Assembly: GCA_016186625.1 (NCBI GenBank)
Contig: JACPLG010000005.1
Span: forward strand, 1-36,953
DNA from: Candidatus Levyibacteriota bacterium
Lineage (GTDB): Bacteria; Patescibacteriota; Microgenomatia; Levybacterales; UBA12049
Reading direction: 5' to 3'
Length of the DNA stretch: 36,953 nt
Shown: positions 1-7,391 of the stretch, one piece after another
Layout of the letters: every line of letters begins with the position of its first letter
How positions within the stretch are numbered: position 1 is the first letter of the stretch
Translations under genes and position numbers: made by a program
The notes under the pieces: generated by a model
Told to the model about the DNA's origin: nothing
The model's database searches: none
Seen by the model: only the letters and a program-made list of their open reading frames with translations

Positions 1-2
1 AA

Positions 3-854
3 AATCTTACGCCTTTAGTCCAGAAAAAAATTGTGCCAGTTGTCACCGGATTTATTGGCGCAACTAAAAATGGTAGAGTAACAACGCTTGGTCGTGGAGG
101 ATCAGATTATTCAGCCGCAATTATTGGATATTGCCTTAATGCTAGGGAAGTTCAGATTTGGACCGATGTGGATGGAGTTTTTAGCGCTGATCCGCGTCTT
201 GTAAAAAACGCCAAACAACTTCAAAGAATAACCTACAAAGAGGCGTCTGAGCTAGCAGCTTTTGGGGCAAAGGTATTGCATCCCAGAACAATACGGCCTT
301 TAATACCCGAAAATATTCCAATCGTAATTAAAAATACATTTAATCCAAGTTCAGCGGGTACTTATATTAACGGCAGAGGAAGCGGTAACCCCAGAATTGC
401 GGCTATTGCCTCAAAACCAAAGGTAACTCTAGTTAATCTCTACAGTTTGGAAATGCTTTTAAGCAAAGGATTTCTTGAGAAAATTTTTGCAGTTTTTGCG
501 AAACATAATATTTCAGTTGACTTGGTAAGTGTTTCCGAGGTAAGCGTATCTGTAACACTTGATAATAGAGAAGATTTGCAAGGAGCTTTGCAGGAATTAA
601 AAGACTTTGCAATCACTTCAACAAATCAGGTAGGAGTTATTTCTTTAATTGGAGAGAACATTTTGGAAACAGACGGAGTTTTAAAAAATGTATTTTCTAT
701 TCTCTCTTCTGCCAAAGTTCCTGTACGTATGCTCTCGCTCGGAGCCTCAGATATTAACATAAGTATTGTAACCGACCCTGTTTTTGTTTCTTCAGCTGTA
801 AATGTATTACATGATGGCATTATTTCTAAAGACAAAGAAGGGAAAATTTCATGA
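3..854 (+). CDS. lysC: Aspartate kinase, 5'-truncated by window edge
   Basis: Phosphorylates aspartate in the first step of the lysine/DAP/threonine pathway. The reading frame is open to base 3, so the gene starts outside the window; the GTG at 33 is internal, not a start. What remains is the second half of the kinase domain (TLGRGGSDYSA, the TDVDGVFSADPR nucleotide-site segment and FGAKVLHPRTIRPL) followed by two ACT domains that normally bind the feedback inhibitor (lysine or threonine). Its TGA stop overlaps the ATG of dapB by 4 bp (ATGA), showing translational coupling. The first half of the kinase domain is not visible, so fusion to another domain upstream cannot be excluded. Identity is secure. 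Confidence 0.95.
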   Translation, partial: NLTPLVQKKIVPVVTGFIGATKNGRVTTLGRGGSDYSAAIIGYCLNAREVQIWTDVDGVFSADPRLVKNAKQLQRITYKEASELAAFGAKVLHPRTIRPLIPENIPIVIKNTFNPSSAGTYINGRGSGNPRIAAIASKPKVTLVNLYSLEMLLSKGFLEKIFAVFAKHNISVDLVSVSEVSVSVTLDNREDLQGALQELKDFAITSTNQVGVISLIGENILETDGVLKNVFSILSSAKVPVRMLSLGASDINISIVTDPVFVSSAVNVLHDGIISKDKEGKIS

Positions 855-1603
855 AAATTGCACTAGTGGGTTTCGGAAAAATGGGACGTGAGCTCGAAGA
901 TGTTATTGTTCAGAGCGGGGTTCATCAAATAATCTCCATAAGTTACAAAAACAGAAATGACAAAATAGACATAGATGGGTTAAAAGAATCGGACGTAGTC
1001 ATTGATTTCACCTCTCCGGAAATTATTTTCTCAACTATCAAAACAGTCATCGGATTAGGAAAACCCATGGTTGTTGGGACAACAGGCTGGTATGACAAAA
1101 TGCCCCAAGTAGAAAGAATCGTCAAAAAAAATAAAGGTAGTTTAATTTATGGCCAAAATTTCTCAATTGGCGCAAACATTTTTTTCTCTATAATTTCATT
1201 TGCCAGTGCGCTTATAGGTAAATACGAAGATTATGATGTTTTTGGAATCGAAACTCATCACAGCGGTAAAAAAGATAGTCCATCTGGAACTGCACGAAAG
1301 CTGGCGGAAATAATTATAAAGAATTATCCCAAGAAAACCACATTACAGGTGGAAAAACTTGATAGACAGATAAGAGCGGAAGAACTCCACTTTGCTTCTA
1401 TCCGCGGAGGAAGAAATTTTGGGATGCATGAAATTGTCTTTGACAGCCCGGCGGACGAGATAAGACTATCCCACCAGGCTTGGGGCAGAAAGGGTTTTGC
1501 CTTGGGAGCAATTAATGCAGCAGAGTTTATCAAAGGCAAAAAAGGATTTTATAATTTTAATGAAATTTTTGCTAATCAGAATAGAAAAGGAGGTGATAAA
1601 TAA
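851..1603 (+). CDS. dapB: 4-hydroxy-tetrahydrodipicolinate reductase
   Basis: Reduces the DapA product to tetrahydrodipicolinate with NAD(P)H. The 250 residues show an N-terminal Rossmann loop VGFGKMG (residues 6-12, a variant of the usual GxxGxMG), the VVGTTGW segment (74-80), and the family signature ETHHSGKKDSPSGTA with the catalytic His136/His137 and Lys140. The C-terminal RGG...GMHEIVF and DEIRLSHQAWGRKGFALGA segments are also typical. Length is slightly below the usual 265-275. The ATG overlaps the lysC stop by 4 bp and the TAA stop shares one base with the dapA ATG, so the gene is in the middle of a tightly coupled operon. Confidence 0.96.
   Translation: MKIALVGFGKMGRELEDVIVQSGVHQIISISYKNRNDKIDIDGLKESDVVIDFTSPEIIFSTIKTVIGLGKPMVVGTTGWYDKMPQVERIVKKNKGSLIYGQNFSIGANIFFSIISFASALIGKYEDYDVFGIETHHSGKKDSPSGTARKLAEIIIKNYPKKTTLQVEKLDRQIRAEELHFASIRGGRNFGMHEIVFDSPADEIRLSHQAWGRKGFALGAINAAEFIKGKKGFYNFNEIFANQNRKGGDK
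1586..1596 (+). promoter_or_regulatory. Strong Shine-Dalgarno for dapA
   Basis: AAAGGAGGTGA ends 6 nt before the dapA ATG at 1603 and matches the anti-SD end of 16S rRNA almost perfectly. It lies inside the last codons of dapB. It shows that SD-led initiation works in this organism, in contrast to the many leaderless starts elsewhere in the window. Confidence 0.85.
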
Positions 1604-2487
1604 TGAAAAAATTTAGCGGTGCCATAACAGCTATTGTAACGCCTTTTAAAAAAGACGGCTCAATTGACGTTGGGGCTCTTAGAAATCTGGTTAAATTTCA
1701 AATAAATAGTGGAATAAACGGTATTGTCCCGTGCGGTTCAACCGGAGAAGCAGCAACTATGAATGCGGATGATTATCAATTGGTGGTTAGGACGGTTGTT
1801 GAGGAGGCAAAAGGCAGAGTGCCTATTATAGCAGGAGCAGGAAGTAATGATACAGCAAAAGCTATTAAACTTTCACAGCTTGCAAAAGAAGCAGGCGCAG
1901 ATGCTCTTTTACATGTAACTCCTTTTTATAACAAACCAACAATAAATGGTCTCGTAGCTCATTACAGCGCAATTGCTAATGCTGTAGATATGCCAATAGT
2001 TTTATATAATGTTCCGGGAAGAACTGGGCTAAATGCTACGGCAACAACAACAATTAGAATTGCAAAAGAAGTTCCGCAAGTTGTAGCTGTAAAAGAAGCA
2101 TCAGGAGATATTTCACAAATGGCCGATATTATTAGGGGAAGCTCTGCCTCTTTTAGCGTTCTTTCTGGTGATGATAGCCTTACACTTCCTTTGTTGAGTT
2201 TGGGAGGGGATGGTTGTATTTCTGTTGTTTCAAACGAAGTTCCAAAAAGGTTTACACAACTAGTCTCCTATGGACTTGAAGGCAATTTCAAACAAGCAAG
2301 GCGTTTGCATTACCAACTTTTGGATTTAATGAATGCTAACTTTATTGAGACCAACCCACAACCAGTTAAAACAGCGCTTTATATGATGGGCAAAATTCAA
2401 GAAGTCTTTAGACTTCCGCTTGTTCCTATGGAAGAGAAAAATAAAGAAACTCTTAGGAAAGTTTTGAAAGAGGGTGGTCTGTTATGA
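1603..2487 (+). CDS. dapA: 4-hydroxy-tetrahydrodipicolinate synthase
   Basis: Condenses aspartate semialdehyde with pyruvate. The 294-residue TIM-barrel protein has the usual family length. Visible active-site elements are CGSTGEA (44-50, with Thr47), Tyr135 in LYNVPGRTG and the Schiff-base Lys164 in VVAVKEASGD, which line up with Thr44/Tyr133/Lys161 of the E. coli enzyme. The start codon is fixed by a near-perfect Shine-Dalgarno sequence and the TAATG overlap with dapB. Its TGA overlaps the asd ATG by 4 bp. Order dapB-dapA-asd after lysC gives the complete route from aspartate to tetrahydrodipicolinate. Confidence 0.97.
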   Translation: MKKFSGAITAIVTPFKKDGSIDVGALRNLVKFQINSGINGIVPCGSTGEAATMNADDYQLVVRTVVEEAKGRVPIIAGAGSNDTAKAIKLSQLAKEAGADALLHVTPFYNKPTINGLVAHYSAIANAVDMPIVLYNVPGRTGLNATATTTIRIAKEVPQVVAVKEASGDISQMADIIRGSSASFSVLSGDDSLTLPLLSLGGDGCISVVSNEVPKRFTQLVSYGLEGNFKQARRLHYQLLDLMNANFIETNPQPVKTALYMMGKIQEVFRLPLVPMEEKNKETLRKVLKEGGLL

Positions 2488-3557
2488 GAAAAATTCCAGT
2501 CGGAATACTTGGAGCAACAGGAATGGTGGGGCAAAGGTTTGTAACTTTGCTTAAAAACCATCCGTGGTTTGAAGTTGTAATTTTGGCGGCTTCTCCGCGT
2601 TCTGCCGGCAAGACATATCAAAAAGCGGTTGGGGAAAATTGGCGGATAGATGCTCCAATGCCGGCATACTCAAAAAAAATGAAAGTTTATGCTGTTGAGA
2701 AAGACGAAGCATTTATTGCTAAAAAGGTTCGTCTGGTTTTCTGCGCTCTTGATATGGAAAAAGACGAAATCAGAGCGATTGAAGACAAATATGCCCAAAA
2801 GGGAATAGTTGTAGTTTCTAACAACTCAGCAAATCGATGGACAACGGATGTTCCAATGATTATACCGGAGATTAATCCGGATCATACTGATCTAATTAAA
2901 ATCCAGCGAAAACGTCGGGGGTGGAAAGGGCTTATTGTTGTCAAGCCGAATTGCTCTGTGCAGTCGTATATCCCGATTATCCATGCACTTCGGGAGTTTG
3001 GTCCAAGACAGCTTGAAGTAACAACTCTTCAAGCAGTATCGGGCGCTGGAAAAACTTTTACATCCTGGCCTGAAATGCTTGATAATGCTATCCCTTTTAT
3101 TTCCGCAGAAGAGGAAAAAACAGAAAAAGAACCCTTAAAGATTTTGGGGTCTTTAACAAATGAGAGTATAAAAACGAAAAATGGCTTACAAATTTCGGCA
3201 ACTTGTATTAGAGTTGCTGTTACTGATGGACATATGGTAAGCGTTGCTGCTAAATTTAAAAAAAAGCCGACTCTTGCACAAATTATTCGCTGCTTAAAGC
3301 AATACAAAAATCCAATAGCACATTTGAATTTACCCTCTTCGCCCAGTCCTTTTATTCATTATTTTGCAGAGGAAGACCGGCCACAAACAAATCTGGATCG
3401 AGACCTGGGGAACGGAATGGCTATTTCTTGCGGCAGGTTTCGGGAGGATCCAATTTTTGATTGGAAATTTGTAAGCTTGTCTCATAATACAATACGAGGT
3501 GCTGCAGGTGGGGCCATTTTAACTGCAGAATTGCTTCTTGCAAAAAAATTGATTTAG
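2484..3557 (+). CDS. asd: Aspartate-semialdehyde dehydrogenase, archaeal/fungal type
   Basis: NADP-dependent reduction of aspartyl phosphate to aspartate semialdehyde, the step between LysC and DapA. Residues 6-13 are the GATGMVGQ nucleotide loop; the catalytic cysteine is Cys157 in VKPNCSVQ; AVSGAGKTF, the DGHMVSV segment and the C-terminal HNTIRGAAGGAILTAEL are typical. The 357-residue length, the RSAGKTYQKA segment after the Rossmann motif, the HTDLIKIQRKRRGW segment before the active site and the RDLGNGMAISCGRFREDPIFDWKF-type C-terminus (cited here only as a region) resemble methanogen ASADH rather than the E. coli enzyme; this subfamily call is from memory of the family. ATGA overlap with dapA. 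Confidence 0.93.
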   Translation: MRKIPVGILGATGMVGQRFVTLLKNHPWFEVVILAASPRSAGKTYQKAVGENWRIDAPMPAYSKKMKVYAVEKDEAFIAKKVRLVFCALDMEKDEIRAIEDKYAQKGIVVVSNNSANRWTTDVPMIIPEINPDHTDLIKIQRKRRGWKGLIVVKPNCSVQSYIPIIHALREFGPRQLEVTTLQAVSGAGKTFTSWPEMLDNAIPFISAEEEKTEKEPLKILGSLTNESIKTKNGLQISATCIRVAVTDGHMVSVAAKFKKKPTLAQIIRCLKQYKNPIAHLNLPSSPSPFIHYFAEEDRPQTNLDRDLGNGMAISCGRFREDPIFDWKFVSLSHNTIRGAAGGAILTAELLLAKKLI

Positions 3558-3587
3558 TTTGGTATTACTAAAAAAGAAAAAACCAAA

Positions 3588-3593
3588 TATAAT
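3588..3593 (+). promoter_or_regulatory. -10 box of lysS, leaderless spacing
   Basis: TATAAT, with exactly 6 nt before the lysS ATG at 3600, so transcription would begin at or within a base or two of the start codon. A -35 is weak: TTACTA at 3565-3570 with a 17-nt spacer matches only half of TTGACA. No SD sequence precedes the ATG. Confidence 0.65.
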
Positions 3594-3599
3594 ACATAT

Positions 3600-5132
3600 A
3601 TGTTTTGGGCTGATAAAATTGCGAAAGAAATCATTGATAGCGGAGAATATGTACCGTACTGGGTGGATGATATGAAAACTCCCAGCGGGCGCGTTCACGT
3701 GGGTGCTCTTCGCGGTGTTGTAGTTCACGACCTTGTTTATAAAGCATTAAAAAGCAAAGGAAAGAAAGCAAAATTTACTTATGTTTTTGAAGATCACGAT
3801 CCAATGGACGATATCCCATCATATCTTCCTCGGGAGAAATTTGAAAAATACTTAGGAATGCCCTTATTTAAAATTCCATCTCCTGTTGAAGGATATGAGA
3901 ATTATGCTAGGTTTTATGCTGGGGAGTTTCAGAAAGTTTTTCGAGCAATTGGATGCGAACCGGAAATTATTTGGACCAAGGATCTTTATACAAGCGGGCG
4001 GATGAATGATTTAATAAAAGAAGTTTTAGATAAAGCTGCGGAAGTCCGAAAAATTTACGAGGAACTATATGATAAAAAAATACCTGAAAATTGGTATCCA
4101 TTCCAGCTCTATTGTCCAGCCTGCGGAAAAGTTTCAACAACCCAGGTTTTGGATTGGGATGGAGAGAATGTTACTTATGAATGCGTTGTTGACAAAGTCC
4201 CATGGGCTAAAGGATGCGGAGTAAAAGGAAAAACCTCCCCATTTAGTTCTAGCTCAGGAATTGTAGGAAAGCTGCCTTGGAAAATTGAATGGGCATGTAA
4301 ATGGAAAGTAATAGGGGTAACTATAGAGGGAGCCGGAAAAGATCACATGTCAGCTGGAGGATCCCACGACTTAGCTTCACTTATTTCTCAAAGGATCATT
4401 AATTATCCAATTCCTTATCCGATTGCCTACGAATGGTTGTTAATTGGTGGAAGAAAAATGTCTTCTTCAAGAGGAGTTGGAATTTCTGCAAAAGATATGC
4501 TTGAGATACTCCCGCCTGAGCTTATTCGTTTTCTTATGGTAAGAATCAAAGTAAACACTCAAATAAATTTCGATCCTTCTCAAAAGGATACCATCCCAAG
4601 TTTATTTGACGACTACCAAAAAGCCTACTTGGATTATAAGAAAAATCCAAAATCAGATATGGGAAGAATTTTTGAATTATCCCAGATTAGAGAAATAGAA
4701 AAACCCCCAATGGATGCCAGATTCTGGAACCTTACCCAATGGGTGCAAATGCCTAATATGAAAGATGATATAAAAAAAGAAGGGCTTGAGGAATGGGCTA
4801 AATACGCAAGAGTTTGGGTGGAGCGTTTTGCGCCAGAGGATCAAAAATTTATTGTTCAAAAAGAACTGCCAGAAGCGGTAAAACATTTATCCAATGAGCA
4901 GAAAAAGTTCCTTGCTGAATTGTCAAAGATTATAGGCGAGTACAAAAATCCAGAAGAGTTTCAGACAAAAATTTATGATTTGGGGAAAGATATAGGCCTA
5001 AAGTCATGGCAGGCATTTGAAGCAATTTATAAAGCCTTGCTCGGAAAACACCATGGCCCCAAAGCCGCGTGGCTAATACTTTCTTTGGATAAAGAGTTTG
5101 TAAAACAACGATTTGAAGAAGCCTCCAAATGA
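3600..5132 (+). CDS. lysS: Lysyl-tRNA synthetase, class I
   Basis: Charges tRNA-Lys with lysine. This is the class I (LysRS1, LysK) enzyme found in most archaea, spirochaetes and some other bacteria, unrelated in fold to the usual bacterial class II enzyme. The HIGH-type motif is HVGA in PSGRVHVGALRG (about residues 28-39), and the KMSKS-type motif is KMSSS (286-290). A zinc-finger-like pair CPAC (about 172-175) precedes a second cysteine group near VVDKVPWAKGCG. Length of 510 is normal for the class. The gene follows the lysine-biosynthesis operon after 42 nt with its own -10 box. Its TGA overlaps the next ATG. The pairing of lysine synthesis with LysRS is functionally sensible. Confidence 0.96.
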   Translation: MFWADKIAKEIIDSGEYVPYWVDDMKTPSGRVHVGALRGVVVHDLVYKALKSKGKKAKFTYVFEDHDPMDDIPSYLPREKFEKYLGMPLFKIPSPVEGYENYARFYAGEFQKVFRAIGCEPEIIWTKDLYTSGRMNDLIKEVLDKAAEVRKIYEELYDKKIPENWYPFQLYCPACGKVSTTQVLDWDGENVTYECVVDKVPWAKGCGVKGKTSPFSSSSGIVGKLPWKIEWACKWKVIGVTIEGAGKDHMSAGGSHDLASLISQRIINYPIPYPIAYEWLLIGGRKMSSSRGVGISAKDMLEILPPELIRFLMVRIKVNTQINFDPSQKDTIPSLFDDYQKAYLDYKKNPKSDMGRIFELSQIREIEKPPMDARFWNLTQWVQMPNMKDDIKKEGLEEWAKYARVWVERFAPEDQKFIVQKELPEAVKHLSNEQKKFLAELSKIIGEYKNPEEFQTKIYDLGKDIGLKSWQAFEAIYKALLGKHHGPKAAWLILSLDKEFVKQRFEEASK

Positions 5133-5695
5133 GAAAAATTGTTTTTGTGACAGGGAATAAGTGGAAGGCAAAAGAGACTGAAGAGATTCTCAACACAAAA
5201 CTTCAAATTTCTGAAATTGAACTTCCGGAAATTCAGGAAACAGATTTGGAAAAAGTAGCGCTCCATAAACTTACTCAAGCATTCAAAATTTTAAGAAAGC
5301 CAGTAATTATTGATGATGTATCTTTTGAAGTAGAAGCCTGGAATGGTTTCCCAGGGCCACTGATTAAATGGTTATTAAAGGCTGGCGATGGTCCAAGTCT
5401 CCTTCTTAAAATGCTTGAAAAAGAAAAGAATCGGAGGGCATATGCCAGGCTTGCAATTGGGTATCATAATAGTAAAAAAGCCTACCTATTTTTAAGTAAA
5501 GTAAAAGGTTCGATATCTCATGAGATCAGAGGGGATAATGGTTTTGGCTGGGATAGGGTTTTTATACCGGATGGTTATAAGGAGACTTTTGCTGAGATGG
5601 ATCCCAAACTAAAAAATTCCATATCCCACCGAGCAATTGCCCTTAAAAAATTTAGCAATTTCCTGAATAAAGAATATAGGAGATTAAGAAAATAG
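5129..5695 (+). CDS. Non-canonical purine NTP pyrophosphatase, Ham1/RdgB family
   Basis: Predicted to hydrolyse ITP/dITP/XTP to the monophosphate and so clean the nucleotide pool. The 188 residues begin with FVTGNKWKAKE, the Ham1 N-terminal substrate loop (usually TxNxxKxxE), and contain IIDDVSFEVEAWNGFPGPLIKW, where the acidic pair and GFPG are family hallmarks (peptide cited as a region around residues 60-81), then GDNGFGWDRVFIP and SHRAIALKKF, which correspond to the conserved GFGYDPIF and SHR motifs. The ATG overlaps the lysS stop (ATGA). The TAG stop shares a base with the GTG start of the next gene. Family is clear; exact substrate is inferred. Confidence 0.88.
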   Translation: MRKIVFVTGNKWKAKETEEILNTKLQISEIELPEIQETDLEKVALHKLTQAFKILRKPVIIDDVSFEVEAWNGFPGPLIKWLLKAGDGPSLLLKMLEKEKNRRAYARLAIGYHNSKKAYLFLSKVKGSISHEIRGDNGFGWDRVFIPDGYKETFAEMDPKLKNSISHRAIALKKFSNFLNKEYRRLRK

Positions 5696-6057
5696 TGATA
5701 AAGAGTTATAAAGATTTGATTTTTTGGCAAAGAGCTCTCGAAGTAACAAAATTAGTAATTAAACTTTGCAGAGAATTGCCGAAAGATCGAGTTTCAGTGA
5801 TACTTATTTCTCAGATCATAAGATCAAGTGCATCTGTTGGCGCTAACATTGCTGAGGGTTACGGCAGATACAAGACAAAAGAATATCCAAGATTTTTGCA
5901 AATAGCACTTGGATCAGCAAATGAGACAGAATATTGGCTTATTCTAATTAAGGATACATATCCTATCTTTGAAAAAGAGATAGACATTATTATTGAAAAG
6001 AATCTAGAAACAATAAAAATGCTTTCTGCAAGTCTTAAGACATTTAAGAATAGCTAG
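5695..6057 (+). CDS. Four-helix-bundle protein (S23 / 23S rRNA intervening-sequence family)
   Basis: A 120-residue protein of the family first described as encoded in intervening sequences of 23S rRNA genes; its molecular role is not established. Recognisable positions are the opening YKDLIFWQRALEVTKLVIKL, the central QIIRSSASVGANIAEGYGR (about 41-60), and ARFLQIALGSANETEYWL-like helix 3 (here PRFLQIALGSANETEYWL). The start is GTG at 5695, which overlaps the previous TAG by one base. It is outside any rRNA gene here, which is common for the family. The sequence is all-helical with no membrane segment. Confidence 0.88.
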   Translation: MIKSYKDLIFWQRALEVTKLVIKLCRELPKDRVSVILISQIIRSSASVGANIAEGYGRYKTKEYPRFLQIALGSANETEYWLILIKDTYPIFEKEIDIIIEKNLETIKMLSASLKTFKNS

Positions 6058-6065
6058 TAATGAGT

Positions 6066-6104
6066 TATAATTTATCTATTGACTTATCATTAAAATCTTA
6101 TAGT
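6066..6104 (+). promoter_or_regulatory. Possible serS promoter region
   Basis: The 63-nt gap before serS holds TATAAT at 6066-6071, TTGACT at 6079-6084 and TATAGT at 6099-6104. The TTGACT-TATAGT spacing is only 14 nt, so the pair is not a good canonical promoter. The gap is too short for a T-box leader. This is a weak call. Confidence 0.3.
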
Positions 6105-6120
6105 TCTAATTCTTAACATT

Positions 6121-7359
6121 ATGATTGATATAAAGCTCATAAGAGAAAATCCGGAAAAAATTCAAAAGGCTGCTAAGGATAAAGGAATAGAAATTGATAT
6201 CGGTCATATTCTGGAAATTGACACTAAATTCCGGGAGCTTTCTCAAAAAGTCCAGTCACTTCGGGAAGAGAGAAATAAAGCTGCTAAAGAGAAGAGTATA
6301 GAAGAAGGAAAAAGAATTAAGGAAGAGCTCCAAAAATTAGAGCCAGAATTAGAAGAACTTGAAAGAAAGTTTGCCGAAGAGTTTAATAAAATACCAAATC
6401 CTCCGCTTCCTCAAGTTCCAGTTGGAACAAGCGAGAAAGATAATATTGAAGTCAGAAAATGGGGCGAAGTTCCAAAGTTTAACTTTTCTCCCAAAGACCA
6501 TTTGGAGCTTGGGGCCTCCCTTGGAATACTTGATTTTGAGACAGGAGCAAAAGTTTCTGGGTCTCAATTCTATTTCCTTTACGGCGCCGGAGCAATTTTA
6601 GAGATTGCGCTCGTTCAGTATGCAATTGAATTACTTCACAAAGAAGGATTCATTCCAGTTATTACCCCAGATCTAGCAAAATCAAGATATTATTTAGGTA
6701 CCGGATATTCTCCAAAAGGTGATGAAGCCCAGACTTATGAGATTGATGGTGAAGATTTAGGTTTGATAGCAACAGCCGAGGTTACACTCGCAGGCAAACA
6801 TGCAGATGAAGTAATTTCGGAAAAAGATTTGCCCATAAAATATATTGGATATTCGCACTGTTTTAGAAAAGAAGCAGGAGCATATGGTAAATTCTCAAAA
6901 GGGCTTTATAGAGTACACCAATTTACAAAAGCAGAAATGTTTATTTACTGCACACCTGCGGATTCAGAAAAAATGCACCAGCACATTTTAGAAATGGAAG
7001 AAAAAATTTACCAAGGACTGGATCTTCCTTATAGAGTAGTTGAGATGTGTACGGGCGATCTTGGCGCAATGGCAGCAAGGAAATTTGATATTGAAGCTTG
7101 GATGCCCTCAAGACAAGAGTATGGAGAAGTGACTTCTACCTCAAACTGCACTGATTATCAAGCAAGAAATCTAAACATAAGATATAGAACAAAAGACGGC
7201 AGGAGTGAATTCCTTCATATGTTAAACGGGACAGCAATTGCAACATCTCGGACTCCATTGGCAATTTTGGAAAATTATCAACAGGAAGATGGTTCGGTTT
7301 TAATCCCTAAGACTCTCCAAAAGTATATGCATGGCATCAAGAAAATCGATCGAAAATAG
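6121..7359 (+). CDS. serS: Seryl-tRNA synthetase
   Basis: Charges tRNA-Ser. The 412-residue protein has the long antiparallel coiled-coil arm that grips the tRNA variable arm (about residues 28-95, rich in Lys/Glu heptads). The class II catalytic core follows: motif 2 around CFRKEAGAYG (about 245-255) and GLYRVHQFTKAEMF, and motif 3 NGTAIATSRTPLAILENYQ near residues 368-386. The ATG at 6121 gives the standard N-terminus MIDIKLIRENPEKIQ. It stands alone, between the four-helix-bundle gene and secA, which has its own promoter. Confidence 0.97.
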   Translation: MIDIKLIRENPEKIQKAAKDKGIEIDIGHILEIDTKFRELSQKVQSLREERNKAAKEKSIEEGKRIKEELQKLEPELEELERKFAEEFNKIPNPPLPQVPVGTSEKDNIEVRKWGEVPKFNFSPKDHLELGASLGILDFETGAKVSGSQFYFLYGAGAILEIALVQYAIELLHKEGFIPVITPDLAKSRYYLGTGYSPKGDEAQTYEIDGEDLGLIATAEVTLAGKHADEVISEKDLPIKYIGYSHCFRKEAGAYGKFSKGLYRVHQFTKAEMFIYCTPADSEKMHQHILEMEEKIYQGLDLPYRVVEMCTGDLGAMAARKFDIEAWMPSRQEYGEVTSTSNCTDYQARNLNIRYRTKDGRSEFLHMLNGTAIATSRTPLAILENYQQEDGSVLIPKTLQKYMHGIKKIDRK

Positions 7360-7379
7360 CAATTTAGCCTCGCGTTTGC

Positions 7380-7385
7380 TATAAT
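7380..7385 (+). promoter_or_regulatory. Extended -10 box of secA, leaderless spacing
   Basis: TGC precedes TATAAT (TGN extended -10), and the hexamer ends exactly 6 nt before the secA ATG at 7392. There is no convincing -35 and no SD, as expected for an extended -10 promoter firing a leaderless mRNA. Confidence 0.7.
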
Positions 7386-7391
7386 TAGTCC

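Noticed and set aside
33-35. GTG as the start of lysC
   Set aside because: The frame is open upstream and the kinase domain would be missing its first half; the gene is cut by the window.
6058-6120. T-box leader for serS
   Set aside because: Only 63 nt are available and no terminator or T-box sequence is present.
6359-6601. Plus-strand 80-codon frame within serS
   Set aside because: Shadow of the serS frame with no start signal and no protein likeness.
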